DNA from: Microbulbifer litoralis
Lineage (GTDB): Bacteria; Pseudomonadota; Gammaproteobacteria; Pseudomonadales; Cellvibrionaceae
Length of the DNA: 64,000 nt
Assembly (NCBI RefSeq): GCF_023634065.1
Contig: NZ_JALKCV010000008.1
Coordinates: 62,001 to 126,000, forward strand
Direction: 5' to 3'
The translations under genes and the position numbers were made by a program. Below, piece by piece: positions 36,705-48,981 of this stretch (position 1 is the stretch's first letter; each line of letters starts with the position of its first letter). The notes under the pieces were generated by a model. That model saw only the letters and a program-made list of their open reading frames with translations, did no database searches and was not told the origin of the DNA.

Positions 36705-37946
36705 ATGGAGACGGTAACCACGCTGGTGGGGCAGGGCCTGTATATGGCGATGGCGGCGGTGGTGGGCCTGGCGCTGGCCCGTGTGCTGCGCACCGACAAT
36801 ACGCTGGGCTGCCTGATTGCCGGGGTACTGGCCGGTGTGTTGTTGCCGCTCATCGACTACGACACCAGCCTGCGCGCCGACAACCTGCACCAGCTGGTGT
36901 TTTTCGTGATCCTGCCGATCCTGATTTTCGAGGCCGCCTGGCAGATAGAACCGCGCGCCCTGAAGCGCTGGCTGGGCCCGCTGCTGCTGTTCTCCACGCT
37001 CGGGGTGGCGATCTGTGCGCTGCTGATCGCGCTGATCTGCTACTACGGCATGGACGACATCGACGGCTTTCCCTGGATTGCCGCGCTGCTGACCGGGGCC
37101 ATACTGGCGGCCACGGACCCGACCGCGATAGTGACGCGCCTGCGTCGGGGGTCCGCCGATGAGGAACTGCTGACCCTGGTGGAGGGCGAGAGCCTGTTCA
37201 ACGATGCCGCCGCGATAGTGCTGTTTTCACTGGTCCTGGGTGTGGCCAGCCACAGTGTCATGGAGGGGGCGGTCAGCACCGGCGAACCGCTGTCGGGCGC
37301 CGGCAATATCGCCCTGTACTTCGCCGTGGCACTGTTCGGCGGCGCGGCGGTGGGCCTGTTCTGCGGGCTGGTCACCGCCATTGTGGCGCTGTTCCTGGGG
37401 TCCGCCGGCGCGGCACTGGTGGCCCTGGTGCTGGCGGCCTTCGGCACTTTTTACCTGGCGGAGCACGTGGTGCATGTCTCCGGGATTATCGCCGTTCTGG
37501 TCTGCGCAATCGTTGCGCGGGCCTGCCTGCGCGAACAGCGGGAAACCTTTCTCGCCCACGCCGGACCCACCTGGGAATGGCTGGGGCTGCTGTCCCGGGC
37601 GCTGGTCTTTGTGATCATGGGGCTGACGATCACGCTGCCGATGTTCAGCCAGCAATGGCTGGCGATGCTGATCGCCATCGCCGCCGCGATCGGGGCGCGG
37701 GCGTTGTCGATTTTCCTACTGGCGCCGCTGGCCCGCTTTGTCGGCCCACCGATCTCGAAGCCCTGGCGGTTGTTGCTGGGGTGGGGTGGCCTGCGCGGAG
37801 TGATCGCGGTGGCGCTGGTGCTGTCCCTGCCATCGGAACTGCCCTACTGGTTTGCCGTGCAGTCGATGGTGTTCGGCGTTGTGCTCTTTTCGCTACTGGT
37901 GCAGGGCACCAGCAGCGCCTGGCTGATCCGCAAAATGCACCTGTGA
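36705..37946 (+). CDS. CPA1-type Na+(K+)/H+ antiporter (NhaP-like)
   Basis: A 413-residue cation:proton antiporter with about 12 helices. Family motifs: AALLTGAILAATDPTAIVTRL, then LVEGESLFNDAAAIVLF, where the Asn-Asp pair is the ion site, and WGGLRGVIAVALVLSLP near the C-terminus. The usual long cytoplasmic tail is missing, so it is a short NhaP-like form. GGGAGG precedes ATG 36705. It is likely co-transcribed with the preceding glutamate-synthase-like gene. It would serve pH or salt balance, consistent with a marine cell. Confidence 0.9.
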   Translation: METVTTLVGQGLYMAMAAVVGLALARVLRTDNTLGCLIAGVLAGVLLPLIDYDTSLRADNLHQLVFFVILPILIFEAAWQIEPRALKRWLGPLLLFSTLGVAICALLIALICYYGMDDIDGFPWIAALLTGAILAATDPTAIVTRLRRGSADEELLTLVEGESLFNDAAAIVLFSLVLGVASHSVMEGAVSTGEPLSGAGNIALYFAVALFGGAAVGLFCGLVTAIVALFLGSAGAALVALVLAAFGTFYLAEHVVHVSGIIAVLVCAIVARACLREQRETFLAHAGPTWEWLGLLSRALVFVIMGLTITLPMFSQQWLAMLIAIAAAIGARALSIFLLAPLARFVGPPISKPWRLLLGWGGLRGVIAVALVLSLPSELPYWFAVQSMVFGVVLFSLLVQGTSSAWLIRKMHL

Positions 37947-37953
37947 CCCGCAG

Positions 37954-38508
37954 TCAGAGCCCCATGGTGACAACCAGCTCGTTGCCGTCCACGGCGACAT
38001 CTTTCAGCACCAGCTTCGCCGCAGCCTGTTTCACATCGCCGGTTTTCAACCGGTAAATCGGGTGGTCGGCGTAGTACTCGGCCAGGGCTGTCTCGAGCAC
38101 GGCGCGGACCTGGGCAGTGCGCTCCTCCGGCAGGCCGGCAATGGACAACTGCTCGATCTTCGGTGCGGCCAGGAAGAACTGGCCCTTGGCCGCCGCGTAG
38201 CGCAGGCTGCCGGAGGCGTCGACGGTGCCGTGCAACACCCGGTCCTCCGCGCCGCCCCTGATGCGCACGCGAATATCCAGCCCCGCGGCAATCCGGCCGC
38301 TGTCTTCCCGCAGGTCCACACGCGGGTTTTCCAGTGTCAGCTCGAAAATGTAGAGATAGGTTTTCCGCAGCGGCAGCTTTTCCGCCAGTCGCTGGCGGAT
38401 CTGCTGTTCGGGAATCCGGATCTCGACAGTCTCGCTGCGGTAGTGCAGATAGCCGGCGACGGCCAGCAGCGTGATGCAGAGTGCCAGTAGTGCTGCCAGC
38501 CTGCCCAT
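37954..38508 (-). CDS. DUF1439 protein
   Basis: A 184-residue protein with an N-terminal hydrophobic segment (LAALLALCITLLAVAGYL) that could be a signal peptide or anchor, followed by a domain with the DUF1439 (YceB-like) pattern: EIRIPEQQIRQRLAEKLPLRK, ending in DVKQAAAKLVLKDVAVDGNELVVTMGL. It is probably a periplasmic lipid-binding-like protein of unknown role. ATG 38508 is the first start with a sensible signal segment. It is directly downstream of sodC on the same strand. Confidence 0.83.
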   Translation of the reverse strand: MGRLAALLALCITLLAVAGYLHYRSETVEIRIPEQQIRQRLAEKLPLRKTYLYIFELTLENPRVDLREDSGRIAAGLDIRVRIRGGAEDRVLHGTVDASGSLRYAAAKGQFFLAAPKIEQLSIAGLPEERTAQVRAVLETALAEYYADHPIYRLKTGDVKQAAAKLVLKDVAVDGNELVVTMGL

Positions 38509-38518
38509 GGTTGGGGTG

Positions 38519-39055
38519 CTATTTGTCCGGATTCCCGATAACGCCGCAGGCCACGCGTGTGCCGCCACCGCCCAGCGGTTTGGGAGTGTCGGAATAGTTG
38601 TCGCCACCGGCGTGGATCATCAGCGCGCGCCCCTGGAGGTCCGACAGTTTCAGGCGCGGCGCCAGCACCGGGCTTTCGGCTGCGCCGCTTTCGCTGAAGA
38701 ACAGCGCCGGCAGGTCACCCAGGTGCCCGGTCCCCCAGGGGAAACTGTGGCGGCCGGCGGAGTCCGGATCATAGTGGCCGCCCGCGCCCAGCGCCGGCAC
38801 CATCTTGCCGTCTTTCTCCTTCGGCTCGCAGCTGGGATTGGTATGCACGTGGAAGCCGTGCAGTCCCGGCGACAGTCCCTTGAGCATCGGCGTAAACACG
38901 ACGCCGTAGCGGTTCTGGGAGGCCACCACCTTGCCGATGGATTTGCCCACGCCATTCTTGTCGACGGCGTGCATTTCGATGGTCACATCGGCCTGGGCTA
39001 AACCGGCCAGCAACAGGGCGGCGGTGCCCAGCAGCAGTCGGGGTTTCAGTGACAT
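38519..39055 (-). CDS. sodC: Periplasmic Cu,Zn superoxide dismutase
   Basis: A 178-residue SodC with a signal peptide (about 1-22, ending LAQA), exporting it to the periplasm. Copper/zinc ligands: [33 protein letters not shown] and [11 protein letters not shown]; the disulfide partners are the Cys in PSCEP and TRVACGVI. Converts superoxide to peroxide and oxygen. TAGGAG precedes ATG 39055. It is likely an operon with the DUF1439 gene (10-base gap). Confidence 0.95.
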   Translation of the reverse strand: MSLKPRLLLGTAALLLAGLAQADVTIEMHAVDKNGVGKSIGKVVASQNRYGVVFTPMLKGLSPGLHGFHVHTNPSCEPKEKDGKMVPALGAGGHYDPDSAGRHSFPWGTGHLGDLPALFFSESGAAESPVLAPRLKLSDLQGRALMIHAGGDNYSDTPKPLGGGGTRVACGVIGNPDK

Positions 39056-39179
39056 GCTCGACTCCTAGGCGCCTCGGTGGCGCATATCTTTGCGTTTGCA
39101 GCACTTGCTCAAGAGTCTAGAACCGATTGCTTGAAACTGCGCAGTCGTGTCGGGAACGTCGGGTCACTAAGGAAAGAGG

Positions 39180-39210
39180 CTGGCGCACCGGGGACGGTGC
39201 GCGCCAATGG
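39180..39210 (-). terminator. Probable terminator after tdh copy 1
   Basis: On the minus strand GGCGCGCACCG pairs with CGGTGCGCC around a short loop, then CAGCCTCTTTCC. It lies just past the copy 1 stop codon. Copy 2 lacks this sequence. Confidence 0.6.
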
Positions 39211-39212
39211 GT

Positions 39213-40238
<1,026 letters not shown>

Positions 40239-40375
40239 GGATAACTTTGACTCCTTTCTGAGGTCGAATAATAAGTTTTAATTTATGGGGGTTTTTATTT
40301 GTTTAAAATAATGGCTGTTTTTTTCAAGGTTTTTAAGTTTTTTATTAGTCCATGGCCTATATTTTATTGCTAACG

Positions 40376-42385
40376 CTATAAAAGGTGCGCAAAAGATGGG
40401 TCTTTGATGATAGGTTTTTGGTGTTTGTAAAAATTTACAAGGAAATCATTCAGTTTCAGGGGTTGGGTGATTTTCTGGTTGGCGTAATATTTTTGTAAAA
40501 TATTAGACGCTTCCTTGATAAAGGTTTCTGGTTTTATGGACTTATAGATACTTTTGATATCCTCGGCTGAATCGATAGCTGATGTGGCGTCGGTGAGCGG
40601 TGAGGTAATATGGGCTTTGAGTGCTATAAGATTATTGACGGAGATTTTTCCTTCATATAATTGTGTGGGGCCTTCTATTTTGTGAGGAGACAATTGAGTC
40701 ACGTTTTCTTTCAGGGAAAGTTTTTCAAGAGAATTATATATACATTTATTAATAGCGCTGATGGCTATTGAGATGTAGTCGTTGTCGTGCACTTCGTTGT
40801 CAATGATGTCATTTTTATTTAGCCAGTAGGGAAGTGCTGTAAAAATGGTTATTGTGCCCGGGTCTTCAATATTGGTTATTTGAAAAAGTTTCAGTGTTTT
40901 GTTTTTGTGGTTGCAATATTCCTTCGGTTTCTCTGGTTTTTCACTGGAGTAAGATCCAGGTTTTTCTTGCTCCAGATTGGTGCTCTGAGTTAGTGCGTGG
41001 CAGAGGGTTCTTCTGGACTCAGTAAGGGAGAATAGTATTTTCTGAATGCCTTTGATTCCAAATGTGTGGAGGTTGCTCAGTGCAGAAAGAATCCCGGAGG
41101 AGCTTCGAGTTGTCTCCAGGCTATAATTGCATGGATGATAATCTCCCTCCTCAAATAGGAAATGCGCGTCTGAGCCAGCGCTTCCAGTGATTAGCTTTAG
41201 ATCATCATCGGATTCGGGCGAGCATGCGGTTAGTTTGTTTTTGTTCGAGAATAGGATGAGGCTGGAGGATATTGGAGTATAACCAGTCTTGTGGAAGTCC
41301 AGTCCTGCTGAATCAAAAAGGGCGATGAAGTGAATTTTTTGCGCAATCCTGTGAAGGTCCAAAGTGGCTTCTTGTGAGGGCCTGGACTTCCCTGAGCCTG
41401 TCATCTCTGAAGTGTTAAGAGCGCACCATGGCCATCCGACTACGGCGTCAGCGTGAAGGTGCGGGGCATAATTGAGAGAATGGTCCTCGATAAACTGATC
41501 TCTTATATTTCTAATTTCATGAAGATTGTCCAATATGAAGCCGGATGTGGTCCCAGCGGTAGCAATGATTCCAGCTGTGTTGGGGCGACTCTCTAGTATT
41601 TTTACCGATCTCTCAGGGAAAGAACTTTTGATGATTTCTGTTGCTTTTCCTGTTATCGAGCTGTTTAGTGCCTCTCTGAGGATCTGCGTGTTGAGACTGC
41701 CATCGGCATGGGTGGGCACTGAAATCACCGAGTCAGATCCCAGACCCAGCCAGGAAGAACAGGTTTTTACTGAGTAGTGAGCTGCTTGGCTGGTAAATAC
41801 AACTAGTTTTGCACCGTGGAGGCCGCGAGCCATGGAGCCATCAGGGGTAGATCTGGCTAATTGGCTTTCCGGTCCTTGCCTCAGGGCTTTTTCAATTCCA
41901 ACTCTTAAAGCATAGAGCAGGGTTCCGGTGCCACCAAAAGTAGATATTCCGGAGGCTCTTTCGGGGCAGAATCCGATTATTTCCGCAGCGTAGCGAACAA
42001 GTAATTTCTCTGCTCGAGACAGCTCGTAGCAAAAGCTTTCCGAAACCATATTTGAGTTGGCGATGTTGGCGATAAGGGCCGCGGTAATGGCGCTGGTACT
42101 GGCGCCTGCCGTAATATTCTTCAGGTTTTTTGGATGTCCCCATATTGGGGAGTTGTGAAGATAATGTAGACACTTTTCAATTGAGGATGTGATGTTTTGT
42201 GGGGCCAGGTTTAGTGAGTTTGGGAATGGGTCATAGTCTTGAAATTGATATCTGGATCCTTCTGACGCTAAATCTGACAGAGATTTCAAGGACTTTTCAA
42301 TGGAGTTTTTCAGGAGACTGGCTTCATTTTCATGAAGTCCAGGAAAGTTTTCCAGTATGAATCCGGTATCTCTTTTCTCTCTCAT
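40376..42385 (-). CDS. Group II PLP-dependent decarboxylase-like protein, AT-rich
   Basis: A 669-residue fold-type-I PLP protein of the pyridoxal-dependent decarboxylase family. Visible: FGGTGTLLYALRVG (149-163), the cofactor-stacking His203 in AAHYSVKTCSSWLG, GTTSGFILDNL (278-288), the Asp pocket HADAVVG (311-317) and the PLP lysine Lys366 in DSAGLDFHK, which fits the DSxxxDxHK signature. It is 130-200 residues longer than usual, with a C-terminal extension of no recognised domain. Base composition is far more AT-rich than its neighbours and codons end in A/T. No strong ribosome site precedes ATG 42385. The substrate is unknown. Confidence 0.8.
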   Translation of the reverse strand: MREKRDTGFILENFPGLHENEASLLKNSIEKSLKSLSDLASEGSRYQFQDYDPFPNSLNLAPQNITSSIEKCLHYLHNSPIWGHPKNLKNITAGASTSAITAALIANIANSNMVSESFCYELSRAEKLLVRYAAEIIGFCPERASGISTFGGTGTLLYALRVGIEKALRQGPESQLARSTPDGSMARGLHGAKLVVFTSQAAHYSVKTCSSWLGLGSDSVISVPTHADGSLNTQILREALNSSITGKATEIIKSSFPERSVKILESRPNTAGIIATAGTTSGFILDNLHEIRNIRDQFIEDHSLNYAPHLHADAVVGWPWCALNTSEMTGSGKSRPSQEATLDLHRIAQKIHFIALFDSAGLDFHKTGYTPISSSLILFSNKNKLTACSPESDDDLKLITGSAGSDAHFLFEEGDYHPCNYSLETTRSSSGILSALSNLHTFGIKGIQKILFSLTESRRTLCHALTQSTNLEQEKPGSYSSEKPEKPKEYCNHKNKTLKLFQITNIEDPGTITIFTALPYWLNKNDIIDNEVHDNDYISIAISAINKCIYNSLEKLSLKENVTQLSPHKIEGPTQLYEGKISVNNLIALKAHITSPLTDATSAIDSAEDIKSIYKSIKPETFIKEASNILQKYYANQKITQPLKLNDFLVNFYKHQKPIIKDPSFAHLL

Positions 42386-42780
42386 TGTCTGTAAACTTCT
42401 GTTGGATGTTGATTTATAGGTTTTATTTTTATGGGAAGATCTATTTTCTTTGTTGTGCTATTGGTTGATGGGTGAAATGGATTTAATATTTTTGGTTCGG
42501 CTTAGGCTTAGGTTGAGGCAATTGTTTCTCATGGTATGTGTAGGTTGAAACTGTAAAATCTAACAGTCGGAAAAAATACAGGGAGGTATAAGGTGGATGG
42601 GATTCTGAATGAATGGTTTTGATATGTGTTGAGAGTGGGATCTGTCTTGGGTTGGAGATTTTATGGTGGGATTTTGTCAGGGATAATGTGGTGGTCTCGG
42701 TGGGATAAAACGGCGTGAAGGTGTGGAGGACCGTTGTGCACTGCGGATGATTCACAGTGCACTTCGGGGTTGGAATAGGT
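42386..42780. other. AT-rich gap with no supported gene
   Basis: Between the PLP gene and tdh copy 2. A 90-codon open frame (42483-42755, minus) has Thr/His/Pro-rich composition without a ribosome site and is not accepted as a gene. A hairpin sits at its right end. The promoter of the PLP gene presumably lies here. Confidence 0.6.
42736..42762. other. Hairpin downstream of tdh copy 2
   Basis: GTGCACTG and CAGTGCAC pair perfectly around an 11-base loop, 19 bases past the copy 2 stop. There is no T run, so it may be a weak terminator or a junction palindrome. Confidence 0.5.
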
Positions 42781-43803
<1,023 letters not shown>

Positions 43804-43834
43804 AGGGATTCCTGATGCTGGCTGGCACCGAGCC

Positions 43835-43925
43835 AGTCTCGGAACTGGATACCGGCCTGCGCCGGTATGACGACAGAAATATTTCCAGTTTCTCGTCATT
43901 CCGGCGCAGGCCGGAATCCAGAACC
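43835..43925. repeat. Palindromic repeat between tdh and kbl
   Basis: GGATACCGGCCTGCGCCGGTATGACG followed by its near-complement CGTCATTCCGGCGCAGGCCGGAATCCAG. The same pair of motifs, in reverse order, occurs at 47236-47307. Confidence 0.8.
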
Positions 43926-43942
43926 GCGGTGAATGGGGACGA

Positions 43943-45142
<1,200 letters not shown>

Positions 45143-45177
45143 GGTGTTGTTGTTGGCTCCTCGATTTGTGCTTGTGG

Positions 45178-45262
45178 CACTGATGGGCACGCTCCGCTTT
45201 GCCCATCCTACGGTGTGTATCATTGTAGGATGGGCAAAGGAGCGAAGCGACGTGCCCATCAA
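45178..45262. repeat. Palindromic repeat (GTAGGATGGGCAAAG type)
   Basis: GATGGGCACGCTCCGCTTTG with CCATCCTAC on the left, and GTAGGATGGGCAAAGGAGCG with CGTGCCCATC on the right, form a long imperfect inverted repeat upstream of kbl, touching the end of the 71-residue gene. This is a familiar scattered intergenic motif in Proteobacteria. Confidence 0.8.
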
Positions 45263-45264
45263 TT

Positions 45265-45480
45265 TTATCCCGCCAGTTCGCAGGCCTTGTGGGCCGTTAT
45301 GGGCTGATCGCTGGCTCGGCAACTGGTGGCGAATTCTAAAGCCTCCTCCGCACTTTGGAACAGTAGTTGCCACAGCAATTGCCGGTCGGCCCGTCGCACG
45401 GCACGTACGGCGGTCTTGCAGCGCTGGTTGGCAATCTCGATCTCGATAACGTCTGAACTGGAAAGTGATGATTCGGACAT
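45265..45480 (-). CDS. Small hypothetical protein (71 residues)
   Basis: I do not recognise this protein. It has a Ser-rich acidic start ([20 protein letters not shown]), an Arg-rich middle ([18 protein letters not shown]) and an acidic helix-like segment ([13 protein letters not shown]). No signal peptide or membrane segment. GGAGGG stands 5 bases before ATG 45480, so it is probably a true gene. The ribosome site lies inside a seven-base-pair hairpin. Its 3' end abuts the palindromic repeat. Confidence 0.6.
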   Translation of the reverse strand: MSESSLSSSDVIEIEIANQRCKTAVRAVRRADRQLLWQLLFQSAEEALEFATSCRASDQPITAHKACELAG

Positions 45481-45483
45481 GGT

Positions 45484-45508
45484 CCCTCCAAAGGCAATGC
45501 ATGGAGGG
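45484..45508 (-). promoter_or_regulatory. Hairpin covering the ribosome site of the 71-residue gene
   Basis: CCCTCCA (minus strand, upstream) pairs with TGGAGGG, which contains the ribosome-binding site; the loop is 11 bases. It could mask translation initiation. Confidence 0.45.
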
Positions 45509-45750
45509 CTGACGTGGAAGAGGCGAATGGCGATTCGCGTATCCGGTTGGATTGCTCGGTTGGAGCCCCATCGCTTCTACGGCGCTGATCAGCGCGGTAG
45601 AGAGCAAACCACCTTGCCCCGGTCGGCAGGTTGGCGTTGGCGTCAGCCACTCTCTGGATGTGGGGGCAAAGATAGCGGGGCCGGAATGGCGGGTCAAGCG
45701 GGTGCCGCGCGGCAGACGGCGCCACCGCCCGGCGGCGGTGGCGCAGGATT

Positions 45751-47184
45751 TTATGCCGGCAGCTGCACGGATTTCAGTTCGATAAACTCGTCCAGTCCGG
45801 CGTCGCCGAACTCGCGGCCGTTGCCGGAGCGCTTGTAGCCGCCGAAGGGGGCGTCGTAATTGAACTCGCCGCCGTTGACGAAGCACAGGCCGGCCTCGAT
45901 GCGGCGCACCACCGGCAGGGCGCTGTCCACATCCCTGGCCCAGACGCCGCTGGCGAGGCCGTATTCGGTGTCGTTGGCAATGGCGATGGCCTCGTCCATA
46001 TCCTTGTATGGGATCAGGCAGGTCACGGGGCCGAAGATCTCTTCGCGGGCGATGGTCATATCGTTGCTGACGTCGGCGAAGACCGTCGGCTTGACGTAGT
46101 AGCCCTTGTCATGGCCCTCCGGTACCTCCGCACCGCCGGCCACCAGGCGCGCCCCCTCGGCCACGCCCTTGTCGATATAGCCGCGCACGATATCCCGCTG
46201 GCGCGCGGACGACAGCGGGCCCATCAGTGCATCGGAGCCGGTGCCCAGGACCACTTCCTCGGCAAACTGTCGCGCGATCTCCACCGCCTGCTCGTACTTG
46301 TCCGCCGGTACCAGCATGCGCGCCAGCGCTGTACAGGTCTGGCCGCTGTTGATGAACACGTCCTCGCAGCCCCAGCGCACGGCCTTCTCCAGGTCCGCGT
46401 CCGGGGTGATGATCAGTGGCGACTTGCCGCCCAGTTCCTGGGTCACGCGCTTGACCGTGGGCGCGGCGGCCCTGGCCACTTCCACGCCGGCGCGGGTGGA
46501 ACCGGTAAAGGACACCATGTCCACCAGCGGGTGCGCGGCCAGCGCCGCGCCCACAACCGGTCCGGCGCCCGGCACCAGGTTGAAGACGCCCGGCGGCAGG
46601 CCGGCCTCGTCGATGATTTCCGCCATCACGTAATCCTGCAGCGGCGTGGTCTCGGACGGCTTGGAAATCATGGTGCAGCCGGCGGCCAGTGCCGGCGCCA
46701 CCTTGCCGACGAACTGGTGCAGCGGGTAGTTCCAGGGGGTGATAAAGCCGCAGACGCCGATCGGCTCGCGGATGATCAGCGAGTGGGCGGCCTTTTCGGT
46801 TTTCTCCATCAGCGCGGCGCGCTCGGCGTAATAGCGCATGGCGTAGATGGGGCCGTCCACGTGCAGCCACTTGGTGATGTGGGCGGGGCAGCCGAGCGCC
46901 GACGATACCGCCTGGATCAGGTCCTCGCGGCGCTTCTCCATGCCGTCGGCGATGGCGTTGATGAACGCGCTGCGCTCCCCGGCGCTGGTTTTTCCCCAAC
47001 TGCCGAAAGCGGCGCGGGCGGCGGAGACGGCCACGTCCACATCCTCGGTGGAAGCCTGCACAACCTGGCAGATGACTTCCTCGGTGGCCGGGTTGACCAC
47101 CGGGTGCATGTCGCCCCGCTGGGAGTCCCGCCACTCGCCGTTGATATAGAGTTTGTCGGTGTGCAGTCTGTTGAAATCTGTCAT
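45751..47184 (-). CDS. Aldehyde dehydrogenase family protein
   Basis: A 477-residue NAD(P)-dependent aldehyde dehydrogenase. [23 protein letters not shown] is the cofactor region, [10 protein letters not shown] the Rossmann loop, [10 protein letters not shown] carries the general-base Glu, and [12 protein letters not shown] the catalytic Cys; [13 protein letters not shown] and [11 protein letters not shown] complete the pattern. GGAG precedes ATG 47184. Next to a ThDP-dependent 2-oxoacid decarboxylase-like gene, it may oxidise the aldehyde that enzyme releases; this link is inferred. Confidence 0.92.
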   Translation of the reverse strand: MTDFNRLHTDKLYINGEWRDSQRGDMHPVVNPATEEVICQVVQASTEDVDVAVSAARAAFGSWGKTSAGERSAFINAIADGMEKRREDLIQAVSSALGCPAHITKWLHVDGPIYAMRYYAERAALMEKTEKAAHSLIIREPIGVCGFITPWNYPLHQFVGKVAPALAAGCTMISKPSETTPLQDYVMAEIIDEAGLPPGVFNLVPGAGPVVGAALAAHPLVDMVSFTGSTRAGVEVARAAAPTVKRVTQELGGKSPLIITPDADLEKAVRWGCEDVFINSGQTCTALARMLVPADKYEQAVEIARQFAEEVVLGTGSDALMGPLSSARQRDIVRGYIDKGVAEGARLVAGGAEVPEGHDKGYYVKPTVFADVSNDMTIAREEIFGPVTCLIPYKDMDEAIAIANDTEYGLASGVWARDVDSALPVVRRIEAGLCFVNGGEFNYDAPFGGYKRSGNGREFGDAGLDEFIELKSVQLPA

Positions 47185-47235
47185 GGAGTTACTCCAGGTT
47201 TTAGTAACGCAGGGGCAGTGGGTCCCCCGCCGTTG

Positions 47236-47307
47236 TCGTCATTCCGGCGAAGGCCGGAATCCAGGTGCCTCGGAACTGAATACCGGCCTTCGCCGGTATG
47301 ACGAATC
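47236..47307. repeat. Palindromic repeat between aldehyde dehydrogenase and ThDP enzyme genes
   Basis: GTCATTCCGGCGAAGGCCGG with AATCCAG, then GGAACTGAATACCGGCCTTC with GCCGGTATGACG. Same motif family as 43835-43925. Confidence 0.8.
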
Positions 47308-47316
47308 AATGAACTC

Positions 47317-48927
47317 TTAGCGACCTGGCGCGGCAATCTCGATCAGGGTCGGCGTCTTTCTCCGCAGCGCTTCGGCAACAGCCTGCCCCAGTTGTTCCGG
47401 CCTGTCGATGCGGCAGCCCTCGGCACCGAAGGACCTGGCCAGGGCGACAAAATCGGGGGTGCTGAGGTTGACGCCCTCCTGTTCCACCCGGGCTTCATCC
47501 ATGAAGTCGCGGATCTCGCCGTAGCCGCTGTTGTTCCACACCAGGATCGGCAGCGGCAGCTGTTGTTCCACCGCCGCTGCCAGCTCGCCCAGTGTGAACA
47601 TCAGGCCGCCGTCGCCGATCAGCGCCAGTACATCGCGATCGCCGGACAGCCGCGCGCCGATGGCGGCGGGCAGGGCAAAGCCCAGGGTGCCGTAGCCGGT
47701 GGTACAGGTCAGGTGGCTGCGCGGACTGTAGCAGGGCAGGGCGCAGTTGGTGTTATAGGCCAACTGGGTGGAGTCGGTCACCAGCACGCCGTCCTCCGGC
47801 AGTGCCGCGCGCAGTGCCTGGACCCAGGGGTAGCGCTCTTCGGAGCCCGGCCACCATTCCCGGCGGCTGCCGGCGAGCAACTGCGCCACTTCGTCGGCGC
47901 TCTCCTGTTGCCGGGAAGCGCTGCCGGCGGGCAGGGCGTCGTCCAGTTGCCGCAGTGTCTCCGCGGCGTCGGCGCAGATGGGTAGGTCGGGTCGGGCGTT
48001 GCAGACCAGTTGCGCCGGGTCTATATCCACGCGGATCACCTTGCCCTTGAAGGCGTAGTCGGGCCGCACCAGGTTGCGGTCGGTCTCCGCCAGTTCGGTG
48101 CCCACTGCCAGCACCACATCGGCGTTTTCCACCCGCTCGCGCACGCAGTCGAAGCTCAGGTTGGCGCCGCCGCAGAGGGGGTGACGCTCGTCGACGATGC
48201 CCTTGGCGGCCAGTGACAGGAATACCGGCGCGGCACTTTTCTCCGCGATCCGGGTGGCGCTGGCGCCGGCCGCCTGGGCGCCGCCGCCGAGCAGGATCAC
48301 CGGGCGCTCTGCGCCGCGGAGCCATTCGGCGGCGGTGGCGATGGCCGCGCCGCTGGCGGCGGGCGGCCGGGTGCGTGGGCAGGCGCGGTAGTCGTCGAGC
48401 TGGCCGGGCATGGGCGCCGGGAACAGGTCGATGGGGATTTCGATGTGCACCGGCCCCGGGCGCCCGGATGTCAGCAGCTGGAAGGCGCGGGCCAGTACTT
48501 CCGGCAGCTGCGCGGCGTCGGTGACGCTGTGTTGCCAGATACAGAAACCGCGGCTGGCATCCTGCTGGCGCGGCAGCTCGTGAAGCCGGCCTTGCCCCAT
48601 ACCCAGGTCCTCGCGGCGGTTGACGGCGCTGATCACCAGCATGGGCACAGAATCGGAGTAGGCCTGGGCCATGGCGGTGGCGGCGTTGGTGACACCGGGC
48701 CCGGTGATCAGGAAGCAGACGCCGGGCCTGCCGCTGGCGCGGGCGTAGCCGTCCGCCATGAAGGCGGCACCCTGTTCGTGGCGCGGCGTGATATGTTGCA
48801 GGCCGCTGCCGGGCAGGCCGCGGTACAGTTCGATGGTGTGCACACCGGGAATGCCGAAAACTTTCTCTACCTGGTATTCGCGCAACAGGCGCATTAACAC
48901 CTGGGCACATGTGGGCGCTGAAGACAT
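47317..48927 (-). CDS. ThDP-dependent acetolactate synthase-like enzyme (possible 5-guanidino-2-oxopentanoate decarboxylase)
   Basis: A 536-residue three-domain ThDP enzyme. The N-terminal domain has FGIPGVHTIELYRGL and the activating Glu in RHEQGAAFMADGYARASG; the middle domain binds no obvious FAD motif; the C-terminal domain has the ThDP signature GDGGLMFTLGELAAAVEQQLPLPILVWNN. The His before Glu and the sequence style resemble AruI, which decarboxylates the 2-oxoacid of arginine, and the neighbouring aldehyde dehydrogenase fits that role. It could equally serve another 2-oxoacid. ATG 48927 is chosen by the domain start; AAGGAA is 12 bases upstream. Confidence 0.78.
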   Translation of the reverse strand: MSSAPTCAQVLMRLLREYQVEKVFGIPGVHTIELYRGLPGSGLQHITPRHEQGAAFMADGYARASGRPGVCFLITGPGVTNAATAMAQAYSDSVPMLVISAVNRREDLGMGQGRLHELPRQQDASRGFCIWQHSVTDAAQLPEVLARAFQLLTSGRPGPVHIEIPIDLFPAPMPGQLDDYRACPRTRPPAASGAAIATAAEWLRGAERPVILLGGGAQAAGASATRIAEKSAAPVFLSLAAKGIVDERHPLCGGANLSFDCVRERVENADVVLAVGTELAETDRNLVRPDYAFKGKVIRVDIDPAQLVCNARPDLPICADAAETLRQLDDALPAGSASRQQESADEVAQLLAGSRREWWPGSEERYPWVQALRAALPEDGVLVTDSTQLAYNTNCALPCYSPRSHLTCTTGYGTLGFALPAAIGARLSGDRDVLALIGDGGLMFTLGELAAAVEQQLPLPILVWNNSGYGEIRDFMDEARVEQEGVNLSTPDFVALARSFGAEGCRIDRPEQLGQAVAEALRRKTPTLIEIAAPGR

Positions 48928-48981
48928 GGTGATTCTTGTTCCTTGCAGTTGGCCTCGAAGTTTCTGGGAGCTGATCGGCAC

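Noticed and set aside
40376-42385. The AT-rich PLP gene as the missing SbnH
   Set aside because: SbnH belongs to the fold-type-III decarboxylases, whereas this gene has fold-type-I group II motifs and lies 10 kb away in foreign-looking DNA; kept only as a remote possibility.
42483-42755. 90-codon open frame in the AT-rich gap
   Set aside because: Thr/His/Pro-rich composition, no ribosome-binding site and no recognisable domain; it also overlaps a hairpin.
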